Below are positions 45,405 to 54,140 of a stretch of DNA of 64,000 bases, piece by piece. The DNA is from G963676095 sp963676095 (GTDB lineage: Bacteria; Bacteroidota; Bacteroidia; Bacteroidales; Prolixibacteraceae), in contig OY781040.1 in NCBI GenBank assembly GCA_963676095.1, positions 5,952,001-6,016,000 on the forward strand, read 5' to 3'. Made by a program: the position numbers and the translations under genes. A model generated the notes under the pieces. That model did not search any database, was not told the origin of the DNA, and saw nothing but the letters and a program-made list of their open reading frames with translations. Numbering within the stretch: position 1 is the stretch's first letter; each line of letters opens with the position of its first letter.

Positions 45405-46496
45405 TCATGGCATCATCAGCACATCATTTTCTTTCACTCCCTGAAGTATTTCCGTCCACTCGCTTGTACTGATCCCTGTTTCTACCTTCACTTTTCCGGT
45501 TTTTCCTTTTATCAGGATATAATCATTAGGAAGTAAATAGGATGAAGGAATTACCAACGCGTGTTGCTTTTTCTGAACGACGATATCTGCCTGAAGTTGT
45601 GCTCCCGGTTTCAGGGCGGGTACTTTTTCTGAAAAACGGGCCTCAGCAATGAATGATTGTTTTTCGTTGTCAAACTGCGGATAAATTCTGGATATATAGG
45701 CCAGATAAGATTTTTTCTTATCTGTGTTGAGCTCGATATAAACCGGTTGGCCAATTTTTACAAGACCGATGTCCTCTTCGGCGATTTCGAGTTTCGCAAG
45801 ATATACCCCTGCTCCAATCTCTGCCACTGTTTCTCCTTTTTTCACCAATTCGCCATCTTCTTTCATTGTCTGAAGCACAATGCCGGAATCGACCTTACTA
45901 GTCAGCGTATAGTAAGAACTGTTATTTTGTTGGGCTACGAGGTTGGCTTTTGCATTGGCCAGGTCGGTCTGGAGATTTTTTTTCATGTCTTCTATCGTGT
46001 TTTCCTGGGCGAGCAGAGCTGCTTTGGAATTTTCGAAAGACAGACGGGCCTTATCAAGATCGGCGCGGGAAACGGCGTTGGACGCAATCAGGTTTTTAAA
46101 GCGGATGAAATTGACAGAATCTGTTTCCAGTTGGTTTTTTTGTTGGTTTTTCTGTTGTTCAAGTTTCTGAAGCACAGGAGATACGGGGCTTATATTCTCC
46201 AATGCATGACGGTAGGCGACTTCCGTTTCTTTGAGCTGGGCCTGTGGCGTTTCGTCCTGTATGTAAAAAAGCGGTTCCCCGATGGATACAGTATCTCCCT
46301 CTTTTACAATTGATTTTACAAGGTATCCTTCGTTTATCGATGTTACATAATATTGGCCATCCATAACGATATTGCCACTGGCAAAAACGGCATCGGCAAT
46401 ATTTTTCCGCTGAGGGGAGGTCTGGTCTCCTCCGGAGCATCCGGAAACAAGGCCTGCCGAAAGCATCAGCAGCTGAAAAAGATATTTCTGTTTCAT
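45405..46496 (-). CDS. HlyD/MacA-type periplasmic adaptor lipoprotein
   Basis: The 363-aa protein has a lipobox (LVSGCSGG, Cys20), a barrel-sandwich domain (VKEGDTVSIGEPLFYIQD), a long coiled-coil hairpin (LQKLEQQKNQQKNQ, split from the return helix ending AKANLVAQQ) and a beta-barrel domain (IGLVKIGQPVYIEL). Such adaptors join an inner-membrane MacB-type pump to TolC. It starts 24 bp after the TolC gene on the same strand. A short repeat block D overlaps its stop. Confidence 0.92.
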   Translation of the reverse strand: MKQKYLFQLLMLSAGLVSGCSGGDQTSPQRKNIADAVFASGNIVMDGQYYVTSINEGYLVKSIVKEGDTVSIGEPLFYIQDETPQAQLKETEVAYRHALENISPVSPVLQKLEQQKNQQKNQLETDSVNFIRFKNLIASNAVSRADLDKARLSFENSKAALLAQENTIEDMKKNLQTDLANAKANLVAQQNNSSYYTLTSKVDSGIVLQTMKEDGELVKKGETVAEIGAGVYLAKLEIAEEDIGLVKIGQPVYIELNTDKKKSYLAYISRIYPQFDNEKQSFIAEARFSEKVPALKPGAQLQADIVVQKKQHALVIPSSYLLPNDYILIKGKTGKVKVETGISTSEWTEILQGVKENDVLMMP

Positions 46497-46519
46497 AATA
46501 TTTTTGTTTCGTATTTTTA

Positions 46520-47839
46520 TTATTTATTCTCTCTTGATTCAATCGTCGCTTTTTTTGTTAAAAACTCCGACAGGCTATTGAGGTACTGGCTCTCCGCCGA
46601 CAGGTAATCGTTGAAAACGTCCAGATAACCATCCATACTTAGCAATCCCTGCTTATACTTTTCCCAGGCCAGGCCGAGGTTCTCCGCCGATAAGGAAAAA
46701 GTTTCACCGGCAGAAGCAGAAATATGGATGGAAGAGAGATACTGTTTGTACAGGATGCTGTCGTTAATGACCGATTTACGGACTTCGTCACGATAGGTTG
46801 TCACGGCAATTTGCCTGTTCAGCCTGGCTGCAGAATAATTTGATTTGTTCGAGAACCCGGAAAACAGAGGAATTGTAACCGACATGCCAATGTATGAATT
46901 CGGTTTCCATTTATCCGGACTGAAAGACAAGGCTAGGTCATCCTGGTACTGGTATTTTCCCCAGTATCCTTTGAACCCGACTTTTGGCAGGAACACCGAT
47001 TTTGACTTTTTCTCTTCAAAACCAGAAAGCTGTTGTTGCAATTTAAACGTTTCCAGGTATTTAATATCGGGAACGGGCTTTTCAAGCATTTTGTCTGTCA
47101 CCGGTGGTGAAAGTTTTTCAGTGAGCACAATCTTTTCGCCGGCCTTCATCCCCATCAGTGACCTCAAATTATTCAAACATTGATCCTGGTATTGTTTCGA
47201 TGATTCAAGGTTCTGGAAAATGGAATTTCGGTTAATCGCAGCCTGATTCACTTCTATGGCATCGGAAGTACCTTCTTTGAACCGGTCCCTTGCATGTTGA
47301 AGCAGTGAATCGGCTGAGGAGAGGTCTTCCGAACCGATTTCAACAGATTTTTGGGCTGTGAGGGCTGCATAATATACCTGTGAAAGCTGCTCTTTAAGGT
47401 TTTGCTCGAAATAAGCTTTGTCTGCTTTTTTGAGCTGGAGGTTTACTCCCGCAATCTTCGACTGGTAAACAGACTGCCAGTCAAGAATAGTATAGTTTAA
47501 TGTAAGGCCTGCATTATAATTATAATGTTTACTAAACTTAAGATAAACCGTTTCGCCTGACTTTCCAACCAGCTCCCCCGGAACCGGTGTTTCCGGAATA
47601 TCAATATTATCCTGGGTATTTACATCTGCTCCTATAGAGGGAAGGATAAAGCTGCCTGCACTCTTTTTTTCCTGGGCAGCTTCCTCAATGGCCAACTGGC
47701 TGACATGGTTCCCTGCATTATTGTCTAGCGCATATTTCCATACTTCGTCCAGAGACCCAAAGGTTTGTTGTGCCTGTAAAGGGCCGGAAGAAGCCAAAAG
47801 GACGGAAGACATAAACAAAACAACAAAAATAAATTTCAT
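46520..47839 (-). CDS. TolC-family outer-membrane efflux protein
   Basis: The 439-aa protein has a signal peptide (FMSSVLLASSGPLQAQ) and two repeats of long helices with short barrel strands (LTLNYTILDWQSVYQSKIAGVNL, read as strand plus helix; VTIPLFSGFSNKSNYSAARLN near 330), the TolC layout. It should form the outer channel of the tripartite exporter with the adaptor and MacB-type pump encoded downstream. Confidence 0.93.
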   Translation of the reverse strand: MKFIFVVLFMSSVLLASSGPLQAQQTFGSLDEVWKYALDNNAGNHVSQLAIEEAAQEKKSAGSFILPSIGADVNTQDNIDIPETPVPGELVGKSGETVYLKFSKHYNYNAGLTLNYTILDWQSVYQSKIAGVNLQLKKADKAYFEQNLKEQLSQVYYAALTAQKSVEIGSEDLSSADSLLQHARDRFKEGTSDAIEVNQAAINRNSIFQNLESSKQYQDQCLNNLRSLMGMKAGEKIVLTEKLSPPVTDKMLEKPVPDIKYLETFKLQQQLSGFEEKKSKSVFLPKVGFKGYWGKYQYQDDLALSFSPDKWKPNSYIGMSVTIPLFSGFSNKSNYSAARLNRQIAVTTYRDEVRKSVINDSILYKQYLSSIHISASAGETFSLSAENLGLAWEKYKQGLLSMDGYLDVFNDYLSAESQYLNSLSEFLTKKATIESRENK

Positions 47840-47941
47840 GACCTTTGTACTTTATGTTCCGGTACAAAGGTGAAATCAGGGCTGCAAAGACCAAATCGTT
47901 TTTATAATGAACTGAACAAAGTGGAGGGTGAATTGAACATG

Positions 47942-48709
47942 TCAGGATTCCGGGGCTTCCAGCCATTGCATGAAAGAGGTCACTTTGAGCCTGCTTACCA
48001 CCAGCTTTTCTTCCATCTTTACAGGCGTCTTAATAACCACTTTCCTGTTGAAATAAGGTTGAATTTCTTGTACTGCCTGGCGATTTATCAATGCCTGCCT
48101 GTTGATCCGGTAAAATAATTCAGGATTAAGACTGCTTTCTATTTCATCGAGGGTTTTGAATACAGCGTGTTTTTGCTGATCAAAGCGATAGGCATAAACA
48201 ACTTCGTTTTCCAGAAGAAAAAAGGCAATTCGTTCGACCGGGACAGGAATGAAACTTTCCCGGAACCGGATCAGGATGGTATTTTTGTAGTTTTTCTTTT
48301 TAAAAAGCTCATTAACAGAACTAGTTAGTGCCGGAGCAGGACTGAAAGTATTCCTCAGTTGTTCAATCTTGGCAAAGGCCGCCTTGATGTCTTCTTCTTT
48401 TACTGGTTTTAAAATATAATCGATACCATTTGACTTAAAGGCCTGCAATGTAAATTGATCATAGGCCGTGCAGAAAATTACAGGACAGGATATACTGACC
48501 CGCGAAAAGATTTCAAAACACAGTCCGTCTGCCAGTTGGATGTCCATAAAGATCAACTCGGGATCCTTGTTATCCGACAAAAAGGATACTGACTGTACGA
48601 TACTTTCGAGTACAGCAATAACTTTTGCCGTTGGATATGCCTCTTCGATAATCTCTTTCAGCACAGCAGCAGTCTGGGGCTCGTCTTCTATAATCACTAT
48701 GTTCATCAT
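47942..48709 (-). CDS. LytTR-family response regulator
   Basis: The 255-aa protein has a receiver with phospho-acceptor Asp56 in LIFMDIQLADG, acidic pair IEDE at 7-10, and Lys in ILKPVKEED. A C-terminal LytTR DNA-binding domain follows (FIPVPVERIAFFLLENEVVYAY, FYRINRQALINRQAV). It lies 102 bp upstream of the TolC gene in the same direction, so the exporter is its likely target. No kinase is adjacent. The LytS-type kinase at 10798 is the only such kinase in view. Confidence 0.93.
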   Translation of the reverse strand: MMNIVIIEDEPQTAAVLKEIIEEAYPTAKVIAVLESIVQSVSFLSDNKDPELIFMDIQLADGLCFEIFSRVSISCPVIFCTAYDQFTLQAFKSNGIDYILKPVKEEDIKAAFAKIEQLRNTFSPAPALTSSVNELFKKKNYKNTILIRFRESFIPVPVERIAFFLLENEVVYAYRFDQQKHAVFKTLDEIESSLNPELFYRINRQALINRQAVQEIQPYFNRKVVIKTPVKMEEKLVVSRLKVTSFMQWLEAPES

Positions 48710-48759
48710 TCTGTAAAATTATCAATTAATTTGGTTTTTAGATTAAACACGAAGAAACG

Positions 48760-49060
48760 GGCCGCCGGGAAACTATAGTAGCTACGGTTTGCGGCTGAGC
48801 CGTTTGACAGTTTGATGGTTTTTGTGGTTCCTATTGTTTGAATAGTTCCTATTGTTTCGGCTTCCAAGCCTTGTTTTTCCAATTCACCAATTCACCAATT
48901 CAAAATGTTTCTATGCCCCCAACAGCGAAGCGTCAAACATTCAAACACTCAAACCATTCAGATACTTATTGTTTTGATCTGTGTTCATTCGTGTTATCTG
49001 TGGTGAATATTCAACCCTAATTCTCTCATTCTTTCATTCACTAATGTCTCTCTGCCTTCC
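48760..49060 (-). repeat. Modular intergenic repeat block E
   Basis: On the minus strand it reads GAATGAAAGAATGAGAG, CACCACAGATAACACG, AACACAGATCAAAACAATAAG, GGTTTGAGTGTTTGAATG, GACGCTTCGCTGTTGGGGG, GGTGAATTGGTGAATTGG and ATCAAACTGTCAAACGGC. It lies between two divergent genes and is the only block not following a stop codon in gene direction. Confidence 0.8.
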
Positions 49061-49135
49061 GCCGATAAAATTGTGTTTATTATTTTTCGGATGTTCTATG
49101 TTTGTTAATTTTGCTTCTGTCAAAAAATAAAGGCC

Positions 49136-49804
49136 ATGAAGAAAATTACGATAGGAAATGATTTAGCCACGAGCTGTCCGGATATTAGTTTACAATGCAT
49201 CGAGTGTGATGTGCTGGTTGAGAATGCCCGGGCTGACCTTTGGGATTTGATGGACCGGAAATGCGAAGAACTTTCAGGTTCATTGAAGATAGAGGACATA
49301 AAGGATATCCCGGCCATTGCCTCATCGAGGAAAGCCTATAAGGCTTGTGGCAAGGATCCTTCCCGCTATCGTTTATCTGCAGAAGCGCTGCTGCGCAGGG
49401 TAGTCAGTGGAAAAGAACTTTACCACGTCAGTAATGTGGTTGACCTGCTGAATTTGGTTTCCATCAGCACCGGTTTTTCGATTGGAGGGTATGATGCCGA
49501 AAGTATTGAGGGAGATATTGTCATGAGTATTGGCCAGGAGGACGAACCCTATGAGGGCTTGGGGCGCGGCGGGCTTAATATCGAGGGGATGCCTGTCCTG
49601 CGTGATGATAAGGGGGCTTTTGGAACACCAACGTCCGATTCGGAAAGGACAGGAGTGAGAAGCTATACAACCCGGTTTTTAATGGTGATTATTTCCTATC
49701 AGGGAGAAGAAGGTCTGGATGAGGCAGGCAATATGGCTATTTCCTTATTAAAAAGATACGCCTCTGCTTCAAATATCGAAGAAGACAGGATTCTGGTTGA
49801 ATGA
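49136..49804 (+). CDS. B3/4 domain protein (phenylalanyl-tRNA synthetase beta-like)
   Basis: The 222-aa protein is a free-standing B3/4 domain, as in the PheT beta chain editing domain: AIASSRKAYKACGKDPSRYRLS (seen in two blocks), ALLRRVVSGKELYHVSNVVDLLN and GGYDAESIEGDI. Free B3/4 proteins may remove misacylated tyrosine or other residues. The exact role is unproven. It is 36 bp upstream of the acyltransferase. Confidence 0.85.
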   Translation: MKKITIGNDLATSCPDISLQCIECDVLVENARADLWDLMDRKCEELSGSLKIEDIKDIPAIASSRKAYKACGKDPSRYRLSAEALLRRVVSGKELYHVSNVVDLLNLVSISTGFSIGGYDAESIEGDIVMSIGQEDEPYEGLGRGGLNIEGMPVLRDDKGAFGTPTSDSERTGVRSYTTRFLMVIISYQGEEGLDEAGNMAISLLKRYASASNIEEDRILVE

Positions 49805-49839
49805 TTTAATTAATGAATGGTTAAATTTAATCTGGGGTA

Positions 49840-50391
49840 ATGAAGATTATTTGTCGTTTTTTGCTAAAACTTTTGGGATGGAAGGGGGTAAATGGCGTAA
49901 TGCCCCATAAGAAGGCAATAATTATTGCTGTCCCCCATACCAGTGCCTGGGATTTTGTTTTTGCCTACCTGTATTATACAGCCGCAGGAGGGGTGGTGCA
50001 TATCGTGATTAAAAGGGAGTTTTTTTTCTGGCCCTTTGGCTATTTCCTGAAAAAAATGGGAGCGATCCCGATCGACCGGTCCAAAGGAACTTCGGTCGTG
50101 AAGCAGATCATCGAAGAAATGAATAGCCATGACACCTTCCATCTTGCGATGACCCCGGAAGGAACAAGAAAAAAGAACAAAAGATGGAAAGCTGGTTTCC
50201 ATACGATTGCCAAAGCTACCGGCGCGACTGTTTACATGGGCTTTTTCGATTACGGGAAAAGGCAGATTGGCTGGCTTAAAACGGCTGATCTGGCTGACGA
50301 GCCTGAAGAATCGGTAAGAAGGGTAAAAGCATATTACCGGACACTGGATATTAAAGGAAAACATCCGGAAGCATACAGCGCGGAAGATTAA
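49840..50391 (+). CDS. 1-acyl-sn-glycerol-3-phosphate acyltransferase-like protein
   Basis: The 183-aa protein has HTSAWDF (the HxxxxD catalytic motif), VIKREFFFWPFGYFLKKMGAIPIDR (the second block) and the EGTRKK motif. These are hallmarks of PlsC-type acyltransferases, here of the small glycerol-acyltransferase-like group. There is no clear N-terminal transmembrane helix. It sits in a short plus-strand run with the B3/4 and nitrilase genes. Confidence 0.88.
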   Translation: MKIICRFLLKLLGWKGVNGVMPHKKAIIIAVPHTSAWDFVFAYLYYTAAGGVVHIVIKREFFFWPFGYFLKKMGAIPIDRSKGTSVVKQIIEEMNSHDTFHLAMTPEGTRKKNKRWKAGFHTIAKATGATVYMGFFDYGKRQIGWLKTADLADEPEESVRRVKAYYRTLDIKGKHPEAYSAED

Positions 50392-50450
50392 TAATTTACC
50401 ACGGTTGCGCAAAACGAGTTTTTAGATATCCAATCCCTCAAATTTTTTAT

Positions 50451-51236
50451 ATGAATGATGCTTTTTTAACTGTTGCGTTAATTCAATCCGGTTTGGCTTG
50501 GGAAAATCCCGAAATGAACAGGACGAAGTTTGCCAAACAGGTTGGTTCCCTTCCTGAAGAGACAGACCTTGTTGTCCTGCCGGAAATGTTTTCCACCGGC
50601 TTCTCTATGAAGCCAGCCCGATTTGCTGAGCCCATGGACGGGGATACGGTTTGCTGGATGAAGGAACAGTCCCGGGACCATAATCTGGTCGTGGCCGGAA
50701 GTGCGATGATAAGGGAGAAACAGTATTTTTTTAACCGTTTTCTCTTTGTTTATCCATCGGGTGAGATTTGTTTTTATGATAAGCGTCATTTATTTGCCAT
50801 GGGACTGGAAAATACCAGCTTTGTCAGGGGAAATGAGCGGAAGATATTCCGGATAAAAGGGTTCATGGTGATGCCGCAAATTTGTTATGATCTCCGGTTT
50901 CCCGTTTTTTTCAGGAACAGGAGCGATTATGATCTCCTGATTAATTGCGCCAACTGGCCTTCTTCGAGAAGAGAGGTATGGGAGACCTTGTTAAAGGCCA
51001 GGGCAATCGAAAACCAGGCTTATGTTATTGGCGTGAACAGCACCGGAACAGATGGGAACGGGATCCGGTACTCCGGGAACAGCCTTATCATTGATCCGAA
51101 AGGGAAGGAGATAGCTTCGGCAACGTCCGGCGAAGAAGCTATCCTGACCGCTAAACTCTCCAAATCTTCGCTTGATCAATTCCGCCGTAAATTTCCGGTG
51201 CTGGAGGATGGCGATGACTTTTCCATTGAGTTTTGA
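50451..51236 (+). CDS. Nitrilase-superfamily omega-amidase (YafV/Nit2-like)
   Basis: The 261-aa protein has the nitrilase catalytic residues Glu (LPEMFSTGFSMKP), Lys (FYDKRHLFAMG) and Cys (MPQICYDLRFPVFFRN), plus NCANWPSSRREVW. The FYDKRHLF and CYDLRFP patterns match omega-amidases that hydrolyse alpha-ketoglutaramate. It ends just before repeat block F. Confidence 0.9.
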   Translation: MNDAFLTVALIQSGLAWENPEMNRTKFAKQVGSLPEETDLVVLPEMFSTGFSMKPARFAEPMDGDTVCWMKEQSRDHNLVVAGSAMIREKQYFFNRFLFVYPSGEICFYDKRHLFAMGLENTSFVRGNERKIFRIKGFMVMPQICYDLRFPVFFRNRSDYDLLINCANWPSSRREVWETLLKARAIENQAYVIGVNSTGTDGNGIRYSGNSLIIDPKGKEIASATSGEEAILTAKLSKSSLDQFRRKFPVLEDGDDFSIEF

Positions 51237-51244
51237 AATAATAA

Positions 51245-51595
51245 TGTTCACTTGTTTGAATGATTTGAATGTTCGATTGTTTGACGCTACGCTGTTGGGT
51301 AGGGACATTTAGAACTGGTAAATTAGTGAACTAGTGAACTGGAAAAACAGAAGCATGGAACCCGAAAGCTAATTCCACCACAGATAACACGGATGAACAC
51401 AGATTAAAGCAACAACCATACAGGCGCATTGTGAAGTCGCGAATTAGTGGATTGGTAATTAAAAACAGAAGCCTTAGCCCCGAACAATAGGAACTAGAGT
51501 AACCGCAGAAACAATTTTTTGTGTCTTCGAGTCTTGTGTTCTGTATAGAAGCGACAGAAACCATAAAACCTATTACAATTCCACTTTTCACTTCT
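51245..51595 (+). repeat. Modular intergenic repeat block F
   Basis: Starting 10 bp after the omega-amidase stop, the block has GTTTGAATGATTTGAATG, GTTTGACGCTACGCTGTTGGG, GAACTAGTGAACTGG, CCACCACAGATAACACGG, ATGAACACAGATTAAAGC, GAATTAGTGGATTGG and GTAACCGCAGAAAC, ending TTGTGTCTTCGAGTC. The direction is that of the upstream gene. Confidence 0.85.
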
Positions 51596-51646
51596 CTATG
51601 GCTTTGACAATAGCATCGGAAACAGATAAACTATATTTTTAGTCAA

Positions 51647-51686
51647 AAAACTAATAGTTTAGTTTGTAAACTAAACTATTAGTTTT
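51647..51686. promoter_or_regulatory. Near-perfect 40-bp palindrome overlapping a promoter, candidate BlaI-type operator
   Basis: Two perfect 19-bp arms flank a 2-bp centre. Each arm starts AAAACTAATAG and contains AAACTA/TAGTTT words. The -33 TTTG (51663-51666) sits at the centre and the -7 TATATTTG (51686-51693) begins at the right edge, so a bound repressor would block RNA polymerase. A smaller site with the same AACTA/TAGTT arms lies at 52224 before blaI. Confidence 0.75.
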
Positions 51687-51693
51687 ATATTTG
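51663..51693 (+). promoter_or_regulatory. Bacteroidota-type promoter inside the palindrome
   Basis: TTTG at 51663-51666 and TATATTTG at 51686-51693, spaced 19 bp, match the Bacteroides -33/-7 elements exactly. It lies 113 bp upstream of the signal-peptide start of the TonB-C gene and overlaps the large palindrome. Confidence 0.65.
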
Positions 51694-51805
51694 TGAAGAG
51701 ATCTCAATCACCAATTTAAAAAATTATGAAACGAGCATGTTCGTTAAAAACACACACGGATGAATATTCACATGCGGGTTCCATCCGGTCTTAAAAACAA
51801 ATGCT

Positions 51806-52206
51806 ATGAGAATGAAATTTGTTTACTTGGTCACATTAGTCATGCTGGTTCCTTTCTTAGGCAAGGCCCAAAAATCAGAGAAGGATGCCAATGGTGTTTA
51901 TTATGTTGTCCAGAAATGCCCAAATATCCGGGAGGCGAGACAGCCTTGCGTACGTTTCTTGCTGAAAACCTGAAATACCCGGAAGAAGCAAAGGTCAAAA
52001 AACTGAGTGGAAAGGTATATGTCAGCTTTATTCTTGATGAAACAGGCAAGGTAACCAATGCCAAGGTTGTGAAAGGAGTCGACCCGCTACTCGACAAGGA
52101 AGCTTTGCGGGTGGTTAATTTGCTTCCCCAATGGGAACCTGGGAAAGATGAAGGTAAACCGGTAAAAGTGTCCTATACAATACCGGTGAAATTCAGCCTG
52201 GACTAA
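51806..52206 (+). pseudogene. TonB C-terminal-domain protein with a single-base frameshift
   Basis: From ATG 51806 one frame encodes a signal peptide (MRMKFVYLVTLVMLVPFLGK, then AQKSEKDANGVYYVVQ). A second frame continues from about 51914 with MPKYPGGETALRTFL, LKYPEEAKV, GKVYVSFILDETGKVT and YTIPVKFSLD, a complete TonB_C domain. The closest paralog, at the C-terminus of the M56 protein downstream, reads VEDMPEFPGGELALR at the same place. This shows that one A is missing near 51914-51916 in CAGAAATGCC. This may be a real mutation, an assembly error or a slippery site. A domain of about 130 aa would otherwise be exported and periplasmic. Confidence 0.8.
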
Positions 52207-52223
52207 AATTTTTTCAAACTGAT

Positions 52224-52239
52224 AACTATAAAGCTAGTT
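52224..52239. promoter_or_regulatory. AACTA-N6-TAGTT inverted repeat upstream of blaI
   Basis: AACTATAAAGCTAGTT has perfect 5-bp arms with a 6-bp spacer, 62 bp before the blaI start. It shares arms with the large palindrome at 51647. An autoregulatory BlaI/MecI-type operator is the simplest reading. Confidence 0.55.
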
Positions 52240-52300
52240 TTTTAACGATCTTTTTAGTTACTTTGAAATAGAAATAGTTATTCCTTTAATTGATACAATC

Positions 52301-52687
52301 ATGATAAAAGAACTTACCCGGGCAGAAGAACAGGTTATGCAGATTTTATGGAAGCTTGAAAAAGCTTTTGTGAAAGATATTATTGAAAAAATACCTGATC
52401 CGCGTCCGGCTTACAATACGGTTTCGACAGTCATCCGTATCCTGGAGAAAAAAGGGTTCGTTGATCATGAAGCTTTTGGCAAGACCTATCGTTATTTCCC
52501 GATAATCAGTAAAAAGGAATATACCAAGGCCTATTTCAGAACTTTTCTGAGCAACTATTTTGGAAATTCATTTCAGGAGATGGTATCCTTTTTTGCAAAG
52601 GATGATAAAATGAGCCTTTCGGATCTGGATGAATTGGTACAGGAAGTGAAAAAAGACCTTAAAGACGGAAACAATCATAATGTTTGA
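52301..52687 (+). CDS. blaI: BlaI/MecI/CopY-family repressor
   Basis: The 128-aa protein is a winged helix of the Penicillinase_R family: LTRAEEQVMQILWKLEKAFVKDI (N-terminal helices, in two blocks), PAYNTVSTVIRILEKKGFVDHE (recognition helix and wing) and a C-terminal dimerisation helix. BlaR1-type proteases cleave such repressors to switch on their operons. It overlaps the M56 protein gene by 8 bp, and palindromic sites lie upstream. Confidence 0.93.
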   Translation: MIKELTRAEEQVMQILWKLEKAFVKDIIEKIPDPRPAYNTVSTVIRILEKKGFVDHEAFGKTYRYFPIISKKEYTKAYFRTFLSNYFGNSFQEMVSFFAKDDKMSLSDLDELVQEVKKDLKDGNNHNV

Positions 52688-54125
52688 TTTTATCAACTAT
52701 ATTTTCGAGTCTGGAATCAGTCTGGGGCTGTTCACGCTTTTTTACCTTTTACTTTTGCAAAAGGAGACTTTCTTCCGGAGTAACCGTTATTTTTTGTTGT
52801 TTGTCCTTTTCTTTTCCTTGTTTTTACCTCTTGTTCATCTACGGATCTATGACCCGCAGCCGGTTATGCTTGGTGAGATTACGGTGTTGCCTTACCGTAA
52901 TTTACTGGAGACAGTTTCTGTTTACGGGACTTCAGTCTCCGAAAGTGTTGTCAGGTCAATCTCTGCCAGTACTTACCTGCTGGCGGTTTACCTGTTAGGC
53001 GTAATTTTCTTTTCAACGAGGTTGCTTGTCTGGATCTTCCGGATCGCGCAGATTATCCGGAAGCATGACGTTATAAAAGAAAACGGGATGAAACTGGTTG
53101 TCCTGGATAAGGATACCGCCCCCTTTTCGTTTATGTCGTATATTTTTGCCGGACGGGACCTGAAGAAAAAACAGGGATGGGAGAAAATGCTGGTGCACGA
53201 GTATGAACATGTCAGGCAAGGTCATTCATTTGATATCTTAACTCTTGAAATCATTTCCGTCTTCCAATGGTTTAATCCGTTTTTCTGGCTGTTGAAGCGG
53301 GGTTTGAAAGAAAACCATGAGTACCTGGCCGACAGGGCTGTCCTGAAAAATGAAATGACGCCATCGGCCTACAAGCAATTATTGCTTTCTCAGTTTATTG
53401 GTCCCGAGTTTTTGATGACCAGTAGCTTTAACTCATTGATTAAAAAGAGAATTAGTATGATGTCAAAAATAAGTTCATCTAAATTATCATCTGTAAAATT
53501 ACTGACAGGCATTCTTGTTGCGGTTACGCTGATAATCGTTTTTGCCTGCGAAAAAAAGACTTCGGTGCAGACTGAACCTGAGCAGGTTAAAAATAAACAA
53601 GTAGCTCTGGTTTTGAATAGCGACACCCTGCAGTTAAGCGGCGATCAGTCAGCCCTGGCCACATTGAGAGGTATGCTTTCCAAAAATCCGGATGTAGAAG
53701 TTGATTCTTTGGCAGGTGGAGGCTTGCGTGTTAAAACCAAATTAAATGATGTTAACGGTGTTTCTGTGATTGCCTATGATAAAAAATCAGAAACAGAAAA
53801 GAATGACTCTGTTGTCTTCTTTATTGTGGAAGATATGCCTGAATTTCCTGGCGGGGAGCTGGCACTTCGCAAATATATTTCTAATTCGATACGATATCCT
53901 GCTGAGGCCCAGGAAAAAGGAATACAGGGAAAGGTATATGTCAACTTTGTGGTTGGAAGCGACGGGAGCGTTTCGCATGTAAAAATAGCGAGGGGAAAAG
54001 ATCCGTCCCTTGATCGGGAGGCAATTCGGGTAGTATCCAGTTTACCGAAATGGAAACCAGGGATACAAAAAGGAAAGAAGGTGGCTGTCTCCTATACTGT
54101 TCCGATCAATTTTCTTCTTCAGTAG
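52680..54125 (+). CDS. M56-family BlaR1-like membrane protease with C-terminal TonB domain
   Basis: The 481-aa protein has four membrane helices, with a cytosolic zinc-protease loop carrying LVHEYEHVRQGHS (HExxH) and ENHEYLADRAVL. A fourth helix at about 275-285 ends in a lipoprotein-like FACEKK. A periplasmic part follows with a TonB_C domain (VEDMPEFPGGELALR, GKVYVNFVVGSDGSVSHVKI, VPINFLLQ). There is no penicillin-binding sensor domain, so the trigger is not a beta-lactam of the classic kind. It is followed by a TPR gene, a common Bacteroidota arrangement. Confidence 0.9.
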   Translation: MFDFINYIFESGISLGLFTLFYLLLLQKETFFRSNRYFLLFVLFFSLFLPLVHLRIYDPQPVMLGEITVLPYRNLLETVSVYGTSVSESVVRSISASTYLLAVYLLGVIFFSTRLLVWIFRIAQIIRKHDVIKENGMKLVVLDKDTAPFSFMSYIFAGRDLKKKQGWEKMLVHEYEHVRQGHSFDILTLEIISVFQWFNPFFWLLKRGLKENHEYLADRAVLKNEMTPSAYKQLLLSQFIGPEFLMTSSFNSLIKKRISMMSKISSSKLSSVKLLTGILVAVTLIIVFACEKKTSVQTEPEQVKNKQVALVLNSDTLQLSGDQSALATLRGMLSKNPDVEVDSLAGGGLRVKTKLNDVNGVSVIAYDKKSETEKNDSVVFFIVEDMPEFPGGELALRKYISNSIRYPAEAQEKGIQGKVYVNFVVGSDGSVSHVKIARGKDPSLDREAIRVVSSLPKWKPGIQKGKKVAVSYTVPINFLLQ

Positions 54126-54140
54126 TTAATTTAAATATTA

